From Odobenus rosmarus divergens (taxonomy: Eukaryota > Chordata > Mammalia > Carnivora > Odobenidae), in the NCBI RefSeq assembly GCF_000321225.1, contig NW_004450396.1:3251466-3315465 (forward strand): 64,000 nt of DNA, read 5' to 3'. Below the pieces are notes generated by a model. That model ran no database searches. It saw only the letters and a program-made list of their open reading frames with translations, and was not told where the DNA came from. The position numbers and the translations under genes were made by a program. Below are positions 55,025-64,000 of this stretch, in pieces (the first letter of the stretch is position 1; every line of letters begins with the position of its first letter).

Positions 55025-55620
55025 ATGAGGGCTCTTATGTAAACTGGTACAACTACTTTAGAAACTGGCAGTATCTACCAAAATGAAGCAAATATATAAA
55101 CCTTATGTTCCAGCAATTAATTGATCAACCAATCAATATTTATATATAATTATATTAAATATGTATATACATTCCCAATATACACAGTGATTTCACTGTT
55201 AAATATATAATTGAGAGAAATGAGTGTATTTTTACAAAAAGAGCCTGCATAAGAATATTCAGAGAAGATTTACTTTTAAACTGGTAGAATAGAATGGAAT
55301 GGAATACTACTCAGCAATTAAAAAAAGAATAAAATCTGATTATGTACAACATTGGTGAATCTCACAGGAATAATATTGAGTGAAAGAAGCCAAACAGAAG
55401 AGACCACCTTCTGCATGGTTCCCTATAAATGAAGACCAAATACAGTAAAAAGCAAATCTTTAGGGATAGAAAGACATTGTTGCAGTGATTATCTTTGATG
55501 AATTGAATGAGAGAAGCTCAGGGAGGCTTCAGGGGCACTGAAAACACGGCATATCTTGATCTTGGTTGTGGTTTTATATATATACTTGTGCAATTTACTG
55601 CATGTAAGTTTTTAAAAAAA
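55025..55620 (+). mobile_element. L1M ORF2 end and 3' UTR relic
   Basis: 'aactggcagtatctaccaaa', 'gttccagcaattaattgatc', 'gaatggaatactactcagca', 'ggtgaatctcacaggaataa', 'tattgagtgaaagaagccaa', 'ttgatcttggttgtggtttt', 'gtgcaatttactgcatgtaa'. Clear L1M order with many small deletions and an AT-rich patch (55130-55190). Confidence 0.85.
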
Positions 55621-56516
55621 ATTTAATGAACTGAAGACGATGGGAAATTCCCACACTAGCATCTTGCTTTAAGGAGTCTGACCTTTAGAGTAAATTGTGA
55701 TTGTCCATTTCCCTAGTACATGGCAAAGGAAACTGATTCACAGACACACTTAAGACCCAGGGACTCTTCAAAAAGTTTGGGGAGGTGAACCCTAAGAAAA
55801 GACTAGATTTCTAACTAATTAAACAGATGGGGACTTAGAGTATCAAGATTTGCTCTAAATTTTCACATAAAGTGATCTCATTGTAACATCTGGCCAAACA
55901 GAATCTCTCTGAATCAGCTATGCATGAGAGACATGTCTGACCATATCTAGTTTGGTTATAAAGCTAGCACAGCACATTTCTGATTTTTAAAAGGCATTAC
56001 TAAGATGATTCATCAGCCAAATGCTTTCACAAGAATGAACAACAGATTAAGAAAAATAGCTTGGTTGGTTTGTTCTTGGTTTATAGGTTTCCAAAATAGC
56101 CCTTTCTGTCAAACACCTTATTTCTCTCTGATTTCTTCTCTTTCGCATGTACTTGATATTGCTGTAGTGTCTGACAATTCATTAAAGATCAGATTTGAAG
56201 ACAATGAGCCCAGTCAAAAATATATGACAAAGGCCTACATGGGTAACCTTTGATAGAAGGTTTCTGCATTTTCCAATTACTTATGCTGGTGTTTAGAGCT
56301 GCCAGGGATTTTTTTTTTTGATGTGTAGAGAGACAGAGCATCTGGTCTACCCCAAGTTCCTCAGTGTAGGTCATACAAATGATAAGAACAATGACAACAA
56401 CAACAACACAATGGGAGCTTTAGCAACAAATTCTGTCACAGTAGCGTCATTTAAGGAGAGAAGAGTTGCTTTGGAGTACCTTGTTTCTGCCTGGGAGGGG
56501 CATAACTTATAAATCT
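55621..56516. other. AT-rich unique sequence
   Basis: An (ACA)n-like run near 56385-56408. No gene or named repeat. Confidence 0.4.
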
Positions 56517-56534
56517 AAATATTTCTGAGTTCCC

Positions 56535-56724
56535 AGGGCGCCTGGGTGGCTCAGTCGTTAAGCGTCTGCCTTCGGCTCAGGTCATGATCCCAGGGTCCTG
56601 GGATCGAGCCCCGCATTGGGCTCCTTGCTCAGCGGGAAGCCTGCTTCCCCCTCTCCCACTCCCCCTGCTTGTGTTCCTTCTCTCGCTGTGTCTCTCTGTC
56701 AAATAAATAAAATCTTTAAAAAAA
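56535..56724 (+). mobile_element. CAN-SINE, young type
   Basis: agggcgcctgggtggctcag to 'gtcaaataaataaaatcttt' and A tail. The 18-base duplication aaatatttctgagttccc is perfect (56517-56534 and 56725-56742). Confidence 0.97.
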
Positions 56725-56836
56725 AAATATTTCTGAGTTCCCGTCCTGGATCAGCCACATATTTTTTTTGTAATTTGACCTTGTAAGTTAAACTTCATTG
56801 AGCCCAAGTTTTTCATTTTAAAAAATGGGGAAAACA

Positions 56837-57032
56837 GGGTGCCTGGGTGGCTCAGTCAGTTAAGCATCCAACTCTTGATTTTGGCTCAGCTCACGATCCC
56901 GGGGTTGTGAGATGGAGCCCTGGGTCGGGCTCTGTACTCAGTGAGGTGTCTGCTTGAGGTTCTCTATCTCCCTCTCTCTTTGCCCTTCCCCCCTACTCAT
57001 CTGTTCTCTCTTATAAATAAATAAATCTTTAC
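56837..57032 (+). mobile_element. CAN-SINE, older type
   Basis: 'gggtgcctgggtggctcagt', 'catccaactcttgattttgg', 'tctgcttgaggttctctatc', TAAATAAATAAATC. Duplication aaaaaatggggaaaaca / aaaaaatggagaaaaca (56820-56836 and 57033-57049), one mismatch. It lies 112 bases after the younger SINE in the same orientation. Confidence 0.96.
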
Positions 57033-57049
57033 AAAAAATGGAGAAAACA

Positions 57050-58787
57050 ATATCCCTCCAGGTTTTGGAAAGTTGGAAAGGTCTTAACACTGTAAGCATG
57101 TCTCTTGGGGGTGGTCTTCAAAAAGACATGACTGCCTGTTGATCTGTGAAATGGACCCAGGCAATTAGAGGCTTCTCACCCTTTCCCTTGTCCTCAGAAT
57201 ATGTGTTCCTCTTACCTTCCCTCTTCCCAGAAGCTGCCCAAGAATACAAGCTTGAGATAGAAAATGTGGTGTTGAGAGCATCTGGATGGTATACATGATT
57301 AAACATAATTAAGGCCTTTCTATATAAACTTTTAAGATTTGGTGGGGTGAGTGTGGAAAACTACTCATCTTGTGCCCAAGACAAGCCTTGTAAGTCAGTT
57401 CCTTGCTTATTACTAAAACTTTCATCTACCCATCTAGAGTGGTTTTCCTCTTTCTTTGGTCTCTTCCTACCCTCTGTGTATGGGGGTGGATTTCAGATTA
57501 TACCTGGGAATGTCCCAAGGAGGTTACAAATGAATAGTGTCTAGTGTTTTCTTTCCCTTGTCCCAGCTGTAACCTTTTTCTATAAAGGCAACATCCAACT
57601 CTTTCCTAATCCACACATGGTAGTGCTGCTTTTAGACTGTTGTAGACTTACCTGAGGAATAAATATTTTGAGCTCTGCATGAGGTCACTACCTGACAGCC
57701 AATGGGAAGTTTCGAGCTCCTTGTAAAGTGTGTGTGCAGCAAGGTGGATGAAAATGTTCGAAAATATTTTATTGTATCAGAATTCATTATTTTATAAATT
57801 AATTGCAGCTGAAAATATGAAAGTCAGGAAGCTGGCTTATAAACAGAAAAGGATAGGTCTTCTAAACAATACATTTGGAGCAAAGGTGTAAATCACTAGT
57901 CATGTCCAAAGCTAGGAATCTCTAGTTTTGATCAGATATTCATTGGCCTATGGTAGTTTGTTCAGGAATGAAAAGAAAATAAAGAACATTTATGATATGC
58001 TGGAGCTGCATCATTGTGTCCAAAGGCAAGGTAAGAGTAAGATTTCTATAAAATTTTTAGGTTTGGGAGAACAGCCTTGTACATGAAATTAAAGGACAGG
58101 CTATAATGATTTCATTCACCATATATTTAATTATGGGGTCAAGGGTTTCTCACCTTTACCTTAGGTCCAATTTAAAGATCGGATTCCTCAATAAATAAAC
58201 TAAAAATTTTTACTGAGGGCCTACTATGCATAAAACATTCAGCAATGTTTCTCAAAAAGAGGCAAATGCCATTTTAGGAACCAACGTGGTAGCAGAATTT
58301 TCGGCTTCAATCTTTTGCTACTCCTCTCCTGCATCCTTTCCGGCCTGTAACACAGCAGTCATGGCCTAAAAGGGAAATTTAAGAGGATTTGCATGAATCA
58401 TGTGGACTTCTCAAAAGACAAGCAGCTAAATCCTCTTAAAACACTTATCATCGCATGGGAAATTTGTTTCGCACTTTGCTACTGCAGTAATACTAAACAC
58501 TTGACAAAGAGAATGAAGGAAAGTTCTCAGAAGCTGAAAGTTGAGGAGGAATTGTGAAAACACACTGGCCTATTATAGAAGAAAGTCCTGGAACCATTAG
58601 GATTCCCATGGGGTACAGGTATTCCGGAAGCACTGGAAGAACTATATTTAATTGAACTCTTCTTGAGGTGAAGAGGCCAATTTAAGTAAGAGTAGTAATA
58701 TTAGCTCCAAGACCCTGTGACTATTCTCCTGGTGGCACAAAATTACCCTCAGGATCCCCTGAGGGTGAGGCACTTTTCTCACCTCAT
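57050..58787. other. Unique sequence
   Basis: 1.7 kb with no named repeat or supported gene. An aataaa occurs near 57658 and a donor-like aaggcaag|gtaaga at about 58031. They are isolated. Confidence 0.4.
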
Positions 58788-58802
58788 GGAGACATTTCCT
58801 TT

Positions 58803-58980
58803 TTTTTTTTTTTTTTTTAAAGATTTTTATTTATTTATTTAACAGAGACAGACAGAGAGAGAGAGAAGCGGGTCTCCGCCGAGCAGGGAGCCCGATGCGG
58901 GGCTCGACCCCAGGACCCTGGGATCATGACCTGAGCCGAAGGCAGCCGCTTAACCCACTGAACCACCCAGGCGCCCCAAC
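58803..58980 (-). mobile_element. CAN-SINE, minus strand
   Basis: About 16 T, 'aaagatttttatttatttat', 'ttaacagagacagacagaga', 'ccccaggaccctgggatcat', 'gacctgagccgaaggcagcc', gaaccacccaggcgcccc. Duplication ggagacatttccttt / ggaggcatttccttt (58788-58802 and 58981-58995). Confidence 0.96.
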
Positions 58981-58995
58981 GGAGGCATTTCCTTT

Positions 58996-59755
58996 ATCTT
59001 TTCCTGGCCTGATTAGGTCTCTCTTCTTTCCATGTTTCCCTCTCCTCTCCTCCAAATACAGAAATACACACCGGGTCCCATTCCCTTATAGAAAAAGCGA
59101 TGACTGATCTCAATAAATGTTTCCATAGTATAGGTTCTATAGAAGGTTTTCCTTCTCTTGATTCTCCTTAGTTCTCCCGAACAACCCAGCACACCCAGTT
59201 ACCATTTCCCAGCCTTATCTACTGGCCCCCCCCAGAGCAAATTTGTCACAGAACTGCACACCTTCCTCATGTTCTGATGCAATGTGTTCATAGTTTTTGT
59301 ACGTTCCAGTTATTTTCATTTGAATTATTCTCCTTTCAAGCATGTTGCAATTAAAGAAAGCACAGAAGGTTATTTCAAAATATTTGTGATTCTGGTTTAT
59401 TTAGTGTTCCCTGCAGAGAAAAGTCTCTCCATTGTGGAAGAAAAAATGTTAATTCTATTTTTGCAGCAGAAACTGGCCATCAGAGTATTAACCTAAGAGT
59501 TCACAAGTGACTATCAGCATAACTGAAAATAATGCTAAATCCTTCCAAGTGGAACATTCCATTACTGGAGAATGGTGGTCATAATTCCATCCTAATCACT
59601 TTTCATAGTTACAGCACCGATGCAAATTGTTGGATATTCTGGGTTAGAATTTCTTTTTTTGCCACTGGAAGGCTATGAGGACATTATGCTGGGAACAGGG
59701 AGCTGCGGGGCCACACTGTCCTCTGAGATGCATACACCACTCCAGAAAGGCCACG
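58996..59755. other. Unique sequence
   Basis: No gene or named repeat. Confidence 0.4.
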
Positions 59756-59768
59756 AAATGTGGGCACA

Positions 59769-59985
59769 GGGGCACCTGGGTGGCTCAGTCGTTGAGCATC
59801 TGCCTTTGGCTCAGGTCATGATCCCAGGGTCCTGGGATCGAGCCCCGCATCGGGCTCCCTGTTGGGCAGGAGGCCTGCTTCTCCCCCTCCCACTCCCCCT
59901 GCTTGTGTTCCCTCTCTTGCTGTCTCTCTCTCTCTCTGTCAAAATAAATAAATAAAATCTTTTACAAAAAAAAAAAAAAAACAAA
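59769..59985 (+). mobile_element. CAN-SINE, young type
   Basis: 'ggggcacctgggtggctcag', 'gatcccagggtcctgggatc', 'cagtccc' replaced by 'gagccccgcatcgggctccc', AAATAAATAAATAAAATC and A-rich tail. 13-base duplication aaatgtgggcaca (59756-59768 and 59986-59998). The opposing frames at 59620-59955 and 59811-59999 are SINE-derived. Confidence 0.97.
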
Positions 59986-59998
59986 AAATGTGGGCACA

Positions 59999-60539
59999 CA
60001 CCAACCAGTTTGAGCTAATAAAATGGCCTCTCCGTGAGAAGCACAAGGGCCACCAATATAATAGACTGTCTCTCTGATTATAAACCGTGAATAACTGACT
60101 TCCCCCAGTGAATCCTGGGATGGACTGACCTGCTTTTCTCAGACACTCCATAAACCATTGACACGGCACTTTCTGAAATACATGGCTTTGTGAGAACATA
60201 TAGGCAGCGGGACACAAAAGCAAAATTCTGGAAAACAATCTGGGAGTGGTACTCAGAAATACTCAGACAGGAATGTAGCCTGGGAAATTCTGGGAACAGA
60301 GCAGTTACCTCCATGGGAAAACTAAAATGTTTAGGATAAAGACATCAGGAAGCAAGATCCTAAAAACCTCTCACTGATACAAATAGAAAGAATTCTGGAT
60401 TGTCTGGACAGGCTGGGACTATTGTTCTTTTATTACTGTTTTAGAAAGTCCGTGAGTCCAAAAAGGATGATAGAATCAATTAATATAATTAAATTAATTC
60501 AAAATGTCGGAGATCTAGGCAAACCAAAAGTTATTCTTA
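59999..60539. other. Unique sequence
   Basis: No named repeat. Overlapping minus-strand frames 59939-60238 and 60078-60314 have no recognisable product. Confidence 0.4.
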
Positions 60540-60573
60540 GGGGTGCCTGGGTGGCTCAGTTGGTTAAGCCTTG
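60540..60573 (+). mobile_element. CAN-SINE head only (about 34 bp)
   Basis: ggggtgcctgggtggctcag then ttggttaagcctt, after which the sequence no longer matches the SINE. There is no CT section or A tail. SINEs normally lose their 5' end, so an isolated 5' head is unusual. A later SINE inserted 25 bases downstream. Confidence 0.85.
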
Positions 60574-60598
60574 GACTCATTTTAGAACGGGGAGCAAG

Positions 60599-60772
60599 GG
60601 ACGCCTGGGTGGCTCAGTTGGTTAAGTGGCTGCCTTCGGCCCAGGTCATGATCCCAGGGTCCTGGGATCGAGTCCCACATCGGGCTCCTTGCTCAGCAGG
60701 GAACCTGCTTCTCCCTCTCTCTCCCTCTGCTGGGCTCTCTCTGTCAAATAAATAAAATCTTTAAAAAAAAAA
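60599..60772 (+). mobile_element. CAN-SINE, young type
   Basis: 'ggacgcctgggtggctcagt', 'gtggctgccttcggcccagg', 'gatcccagggtcctgggatc', AAATAAATAAAATC, A tail. Duplication tagaacggggagcaag / tagaatggggagcaag (60583-60598 and 60773-60788), one mismatch. Confidence 0.97.
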
Positions 60773-60944
60773 TAGAATGGGGAGCAAGCCATTGCATAAT
60801 CTCATGCAGGATTAAAGCTCAGACCTTGTGTTTGTAGGGTGCTCCTTTGGCAGGTTTTGCACCACGAGCAGGAGAACATTTATAGCAAGGAGAGGGCAAT
60901 GACCTTGTTGGTAAAATGGAGATGGGAAGCCAATAGCAATGGCA

Positions 60945-61085
60945 TCAAATCCTGGCTTGGGAGATGACTTGTGCTTTAGCTCTAGGACATTTAACCTCTC
61001 CCTTTTCCCACTTGTAAAATAGGAATGATAATAGCACCACCAAATGTAACCCGATGCTGCATTTATACAGCACTTATAAGTCTTG
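60945..61085 (+). repeat. MIR relic
   Basis: 'atcaaatcctggcttgggag', 'ctaggacatttaacctctcc', 'cacttgtaaaataggaatga', 'taatagcaccaccaaatg', 'atacagcacttataag' match MIR from the middle to near its end. Confidence 0.8.
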
Positions 61086-61090
61086 GATAA

Positions 61091-62912
61091 AAAATAGCTT
61101 AGAAAACGTCTCTGCATTACTCATTGGGATAATGGACCAGGAATATGCTTCCTTTGAAAAAGTTAAACTAATAATACTTTTACTGGTTATTTGATCTCAA
61201 TATTTGTGCCAAATGCAATGGAGATAATACAATTTCTTATGCTGCTTACATTTTTATGACTAAGCCATAGAAAGTTCAAATCAAACCTCTACCTATTTTT
61301 GGAGATGGAGAAAAGCAAAACAAAGCAATTGTTCATATATCCATGGTAAAATTAAAAGCATTGACTTCAAAGAAAATACAATACTTACATCCATTTAGTC
61401 AATGCCTTAAAATAAGTCTGATTTAAAGGACATGAAGTTAAGGAGTTGGCGAAATTTAGAGACAACTGGGATGCCAGGTTTCTTGATGTGATCCAGGGAG
61501 AAAATGGGATGGAAGAAGCCAGAGAAACCAAAGGCTTATGGGTCAAGCAGAAATAATCCATCCACAGGAGGTCTCAGAAAAGCTGAGCTTGAGGAACAAT
61601 GGCCAGTGTCTTCTGCAGGTCTGGGGACCTACACGGCGTCCAGAAACTGTTAGGTCTGCTGCTCCTCGACCCTAGGACTTAGTCTAGATTCCTGGATGTT
61701 TTCTCATGGAAAATTAGTTCCAGGTTTGGATTTGGAAGTTGTTTCTCATCCATTGAGGGTTATTAACAGTTTATTTTATTTTCCTCTACCTAGAATTTGG
61801 ATGCAATTCAGTGCAATTGGTCCGTAATTTTAGGCGAGCACAAGGGCTGGCATGATTGTCTCCAGAGAAAATGTTATGAACTGACCATGTCCTTACATGC
61901 TAGCAAGTGGGGAGGACCTGCTGCTCTCCACCTGAGCCCAGTAACTAAACCACATAGACATCAACACAGATCTACATCTACAGTGACTTAACCTATCCTA
62001 TCAGAGTGATCCTAGGTTTGGGTAACTTCCACCTAAGTAACCTCCAGGTAGGTGCTTGTCATAGGTGTGTCCTGGGGGTTTGGGATGGCACAGTTATCCT
62101 ACCCTGATGACTATTTTAAATTGCCCCTGACAAATGAGAATCTATCCTATTTAACTATCACTTCTAAGGAAGGATTTTATGTTTAGCTATCCCCCAGAAT
62201 GCATTCCAAAGTTTACTAACCCACAACCCACACTTTTAGAAAATCCTTCTGTGTAAAGAGACTCATGCCCTCTCACATATGAATTGGAGTGGGGCTGGGG
62301 GAGATAGGGTGAGGAAGACCAAGGGAATGTCTATTTCCAGAATGTGCCCCAGGCTGATCTGACAGCTGTTGTAATAGTGGTTTAAAATCAATGTTCTGGG
62401 GCTTTTCCCAGAGAATTCCTTAATCCCAATTTCCCTGAGGATTCTCCTGTGAAACGTTGGTGACTGACATCAACAGAGCTCTTATCAGGCCTCTAAAAGA
62501 ATGGGGTTTGGTCTCCTGTTTCCCCTGGAAGTAGCCTTTCCAAGCTGGTGAACTGCAAACATGGCACTTCTACATCACAATTACTGAAAGATAGGCAACT
62601 GAATGACTTTCCCATTTTCTTGTTATAATCTGATTCTAGAACTCTTTCTTAGTTATTTCAAAGAACTCCAATAAACTTGTGTTTAAGTAATAATGTAATA
62701 ATGTATAGGCAGAAAATTTTAATGGTAGGTAAAAATTATATGCTATGCTGATAGAGTGCTTGTATACACTTTTAAATGGTTTTGTTTTATTCTCAACATC
62801 CTGGAGAGACCATCAGAAGTGTAAAATATTTAGAGCTGGAGGAAAATGTGGGGGTTACCTGCTCAGGTCTCTCCCTGATCCAGTACAACCTGCCCTCAAA
62901 GTAGTTACAGAG
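61091..62912. other. AT-rich unique sequence, SINE-free
   Basis: 1.8 kb with no named repeat or supported gene. Confidence 0.4.
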
Positions 62913-63383
62913 TGTAATGGGTCATTTTATATGTCATCTTGACTGGGCAAAGTGATGCCCAGATAGCTGGCAAAGCATTACTTTCTGGGTATGTTTGTGA
63001 GGTTGCTTTTGGGAGAGATTAGCATTTGAATTGGTAGACTGAGTAAAAAAGATGGTCCCTACCAATGCAGGTGAACATCATCCAATCTGTTGAGGACCCG
63101 AATAGAACACGAAGACAGAGGGAGGGTGAATGTGTTCTCTTTGCTTAAACTGGGACATGCATCTTCTCTGGCCCTCTGACATTGGTGCTCCTGATTCTTG
63201 GACCTTCAGACTCAGATTGACTTACATTGCTGGTTTTCCTGGGTCTCCAGCCTGCAGATGGCACGTTGTGGGACTTCGCAGCGTCTCTAGTCACATGAGC
63301 AAATTCTTGCAATAAATCTCCTCTTACGCATATCTATACATATCCTATTGGTTCCATTTCTCCGGAGAACTCTGACTAACACA
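62913..63383 (+). mobile_element. ERVL-like solitary LTR
   Basis: Begins 'tgtaatgggtcattttatat' and 'gtcatcttgactgggcaaag', includes 'ttgtgaggttgcttttggga', 'aactgggacatgcatcttct', 'cctgattcttggaccttcag', 'gcagatggcacgttgtggga', 'cttgcaataaatctcctctt', and ends 'ctccggagaactctgactaa', caca. It starts TG and ends CA, with AATAAA about 75 bases before the end. No viral coding remnant. The exact subfamily is not recalled. Confidence 0.8.
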
Positions 63384-64000
63384 TAAAGTCACAAGATGGT
63401 CATGTTAACTCCCAAGATCTCACTACCTCCTTGGATTGCTTCGAAGCCTGCCTTCATGTGATTTCCACCTGTCCTGCCACACAGGACAGCAAGAGAAGGC
63501 TAACTCCTCCTCCACACGAAATATTTGTGCACAGCTATCAAGCTCCCTCTCTGCACGCCCCCTTCAGGCTAACTGCCATGTACAACACCTCCTTTCCTAG
63601 CGAGACATTGGTTTTTGCATATGTAAACAGATAGGTTTCAGTACCTTTCCCACCCTGATTATTTAATTGGGGTGGTTTTCTTGAAATACCCTGCCAGAAA
63701 CACAACTTTCTTCTCCTGGTATCACCTCATTGGTAAAAATAAATAGAACTGTTTTTCTTTTGAATACAGTATTTCTGGTAATCAGCCTAAGAGTGCACTT
63801 GGTTTGGGGGGACTTTATTTGCCCTTGACTCATCCTGAGTTTGCAATCAATTAAATTGTCTAATTTTCATATGTACTATTAAATCCAACTTTGTCACTTT
63901 TATAGTTGTAAAATTGACTCTTTGGACTCTTATCTGAAACTTCATATTTACTTTTTTACCAATTTCCATTTTGTCTCTCAATAATCTTGAATTCTGATTC
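63384..64000. other. Unique sequence to window end
   Basis: No gene or named repeat recognised. AT-rich toward the edge. Confidence 0.4.

Noticed and set aside
57550..57680. AATAAA near 57658 as a gene end
   Set aside because: No upstream exon or acceptor signal. AATAAA is frequent in AT-rich DNA.
1434..60772. tRNA-like heads in the SINEs
   Set aside because: The A/B-box-like parts belong to tRNA-derived SINEs. No copy has a full tRNA cloverleaf with acceptor stem, so no tRNA gene is called.
1..64000. CRISPR array, operons, prophage, insertion sequences of bacterial type
   Set aside because: The composition, SINEs, L1s and LTRs are those of a mammalian nuclear genome. The tandem repeats present are microsatellites or minisatellites without spacers.

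Overview
This is a stretch of mammalian nuclear DNA with no recognisable protein-coding gene. It is almost certainly from a carnivore of the suborder Caniformia. The deciding evidence is 33 copies or partial copies of the tRNA-derived CAN-SINE (head gcgcctgggtggctcag, a pyrimidine-rich middle, then AATAAA repeats and an A tail), together with carnivore-type LINE-1 elements. The SINE body differs from what I recall of dog SINEC_Cf, felid and bear versions. It looks most like the pinniped type, so a seal, sea lion or walrus is my best guess, at moderate confidence. The window reads as intergenic or deep intronic sequence. Nearly all the short open frames are either repeat-derived or of a size expected by chance.

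Layout. 0-12 kb: an old L1 fragment at the very start, six CAN-SINEs, a G-rich octamer minisatellite, MIR and L2 relics, and a well-preserved old L1 3' end with target duplications. 12-24 kb: a SINE-poor block containing one old SINE, an MLT1-type LTR, a possible old L1 piece, microsatellites and an L2 relic. It also holds the best candidate splice sites and a polyadenylation signal in the window. 24-42 kb: dense repeats, including several MLT1/ERVL-type solitary LTRs, a long L2 3' UTR, two MER5-like hAT relics and many SINEs. 42-46 kb: mostly unique DNA, with a SINE-split MIR, a CpG-richer unique segment near 44.3 kb, an L2 relic and a short young L1 tail. 46-52 kb: a nested cluster with a MIR split by a SINE, an older carnivore L1 split by two SINEs, and an ancient plus-strand L1 split by a young minus-strand L1 whose last 260 ORF2 codons are open. 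52-64 kb: unique AT-rich DNA with scattered SINEs, an L1M 3' end, a MIR and one ERVL-like LTR near the right edge.

No genes work together here. What the sequence records is a series of insertions (L2/MIR, then MER5/MLT1/L1M, then carnivore L1 and older CAN-SINE, then younger CAN-SINE) that can be ordered by nesting and target-site duplications. The points that most deserve a second look are a possible unannotated transcript (donor near 16,731; acceptor near 19,147; poly(A) signal at 19,245), the CpG-richer unique block at 44.04-44.56 kb, a G-quadruplex-prone minisatellite at 3.0 kb, and two L1 3' UTR architectures in one window. I do not see a novel biological system in this window. All family names come from recognition by eye and have not been checked with RepeatMasker.
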